Shown: piece by piece, positions 7,405-7,647 of the stretch
How the letters are laid out: each line of letters starts with the position of its first letter
Numbering within the stretch: position 1 is the first letter of the stretch
NCBI GenBank assembly: GCA_016927675.1
Contig: JAFGMF010000171.1
Span: forward strand, 1-7,647
Direction: 5' to 3'
From: Candidatus Cloacimonadota bacterium
GTDB lineage: Bacteria > Cloacimonadota > Cloacimonadia > Cloacimonadales > TCS61
Length of the DNA stretch: 7,647 nt
Made by a program: the position numbers and the translations under genes
The notes under the pieces: generated by a model
Told to the model about the DNA's origin: nothing
The model's database searches: none
The model's input: the letters and a program-made list of their open reading frames with translations, nothing else

Positions 7405-7471
7405 ATGCCCCATCCGTCTTCACTGCGTTCAGCCACCTTCCCCAGAGGAGAAGGAACAGTCGGGGTGAGGC
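7404..7471. repeat. Dispersed GC-rich element, short copy with internal deletion
   Basis: Bases 7404-7460 are identical to 6887-6943, and 7461-7471 (CGGGGTGAGGC) match 7011-7021 except one base. The 67 bases corresponding to 6944-7010 are missing; a GT dinucleotide stands at both sides of the breakpoint. The left edge coincides with the start codon of the DUF559 gene, so on the minus strand this element forms that gene's immediate upstream leader. It keeps the hairpin CCTTCTCC-TCT-GGGGAAGG (minus strand, 7454 down to 7436). Confidence 0.88.
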
Positions 7472-7502
7472 AGGAGAATGTAGATTTATACGAGGATTTC
7501 GA

Positions 7503-7532
7503 AGAAGGTGCGAATGATCATTCGCACCTTCT
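7503..7532. repeat. Perfect 30-base palindrome between leuS and the repeat unit
   Basis: Each half is 15 bases: AGAAGGTGCGAATGA followed by its exact reverse complement. As RNA it could fold to a stem of about 13 pairs with a GATC loop on either strand. It begins 28 bases beyond the leuS stop, so it may terminate leuS transcripts and block readthrough in both directions, but neither strand has a following T run. Other possibilities are a site for a dimeric regulator or a copy of a short dispersed palindromic repeat. Confidence 0.9.
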
Positions 7533-7559
7533 AAAAGGAATATATATTATTATATACAA

Positions 7560-7647
7560 CTAATCAGTAACAATACTAACCAGTTTATCAGGGATAATCA
7601 GAAATTTTCTGATCTGTTTACCCTGTAAATATTTCTCCACATTTTCC
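7560..7647 (-). CDS. leuS: Leucyl-tRNA synthetase, C-terminal tail (5' part outside the window)
   Basis: Reading the minus strand from 7646 gives 28 codons and TAG (7562-7560). The peptide contains ENVEKYLQGKQIRKF then LIIPDKLVSIV. This matches the conserved end of bacterial leucyl-tRNA synthetase, whose C-terminal domain finishes with a pattern like NVxKxLxGKxxRKxxxxPxKLVNIV and contacts the tRNA. The enzyme charges tRNA-Leu in the cytoplasm and is normally over 800 residues, so nearly all of it lies beyond the right edge. It converges on the murJ-uvrC-kinase group. The identification rests on a short but distinctive tail. Confidence 0.85.
   Translation of the reverse strand, partial: ENVEKYLQGKQIRKFLIIPDKLVSIVTD

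Larger units (their letters stand above)
6887..7471. other. Candidate unit: DUF559 gene between direct repeat copies
   Basis: The arrangement is a 135-base repeat, 14 bases, the DUF559 gene, then a 68-base derivative of the same repeat in the same orientation. The identical 57-base arms could allow excision or duplication by recombination. There is no transposase, no terminal inverted repeat pair and no evident target duplication, so it is not called as an insertion sequence. Whether it moves as a unit is inference. Confidence 0.35.

Noticed and set aside
6887..7471. CRISPR array or insertion sequence
   Set aside because: There are only two repeat copies, separated by a gene rather than a spacer of regular size. 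No transposase or terminal inverted repeats are present.

Overview
The window holds two complete genes in one direction (uvrC and a large hybrid sensor kinase), the 3' end of murJ upstream of them, and a convergent right-hand side with a small repeat-flanked nuclease-like gene and the last codons of leuS. The organism is a Gram-negative-type bacterium of moderate GC: a 60-base sample of uvrC is about 43% GC. A signal peptide plus periplasmic TPR array joined to a HisKA_2 kinase, the overall protein style and the short GC-rich dispersed element would suit an anaerobic lineage of the FCB group such as Cloacimonadota. This placement is an impression from sequence style, not a demonstrated one.

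Left part (1-3047): murJ (lipid II flippase, cut off by the window start) overlaps uvrC (excinuclease subunit C) by 25 bases, so the two are almost certainly cotranscribed. UvrC has all its expected domains and catalytic residues.

Middle (3096-6761): 48 bases after uvrC, with a clear ribosome binding site and a TTG start, comes a 1221-residue membrane sensor histidine kinase. Its order is signal peptide, about seven periplasmic TPRs, one membrane helix, PAS, PAS, GAF, PAS, HisKA_2 phosphoacceptor domain and ATPase domain. No response regulator is present here, so it is an orphan kinase within this window.

Right part (6762-7647): this intergenic stretch between convergent genes is rich in repeats. 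A GC-rich element (6887-7021) recurs in direct orientation at 7404-7471. The first 57 bases are identical, and the second copy lacks 67 internal bases that coincide with a potential hairpin. Between the copies lies a very AT-rich gene (about 27% GC) for a DUF559/Vsr-like endonuclease-fold protein, whose start codon abuts the repeat edge. Next comes a perfect 30-base palindrome (7503-7532). At the right edge is the C-terminal end of leucyl-tRNA synthetase on the minus strand, recognised from a 28-codon tail.

The most interesting item is the repeat/DUF559 unit: a small nuclease-family gene packaged between copies of a dispersed palindromic element. The rest is housekeeping plus a signalling gene.
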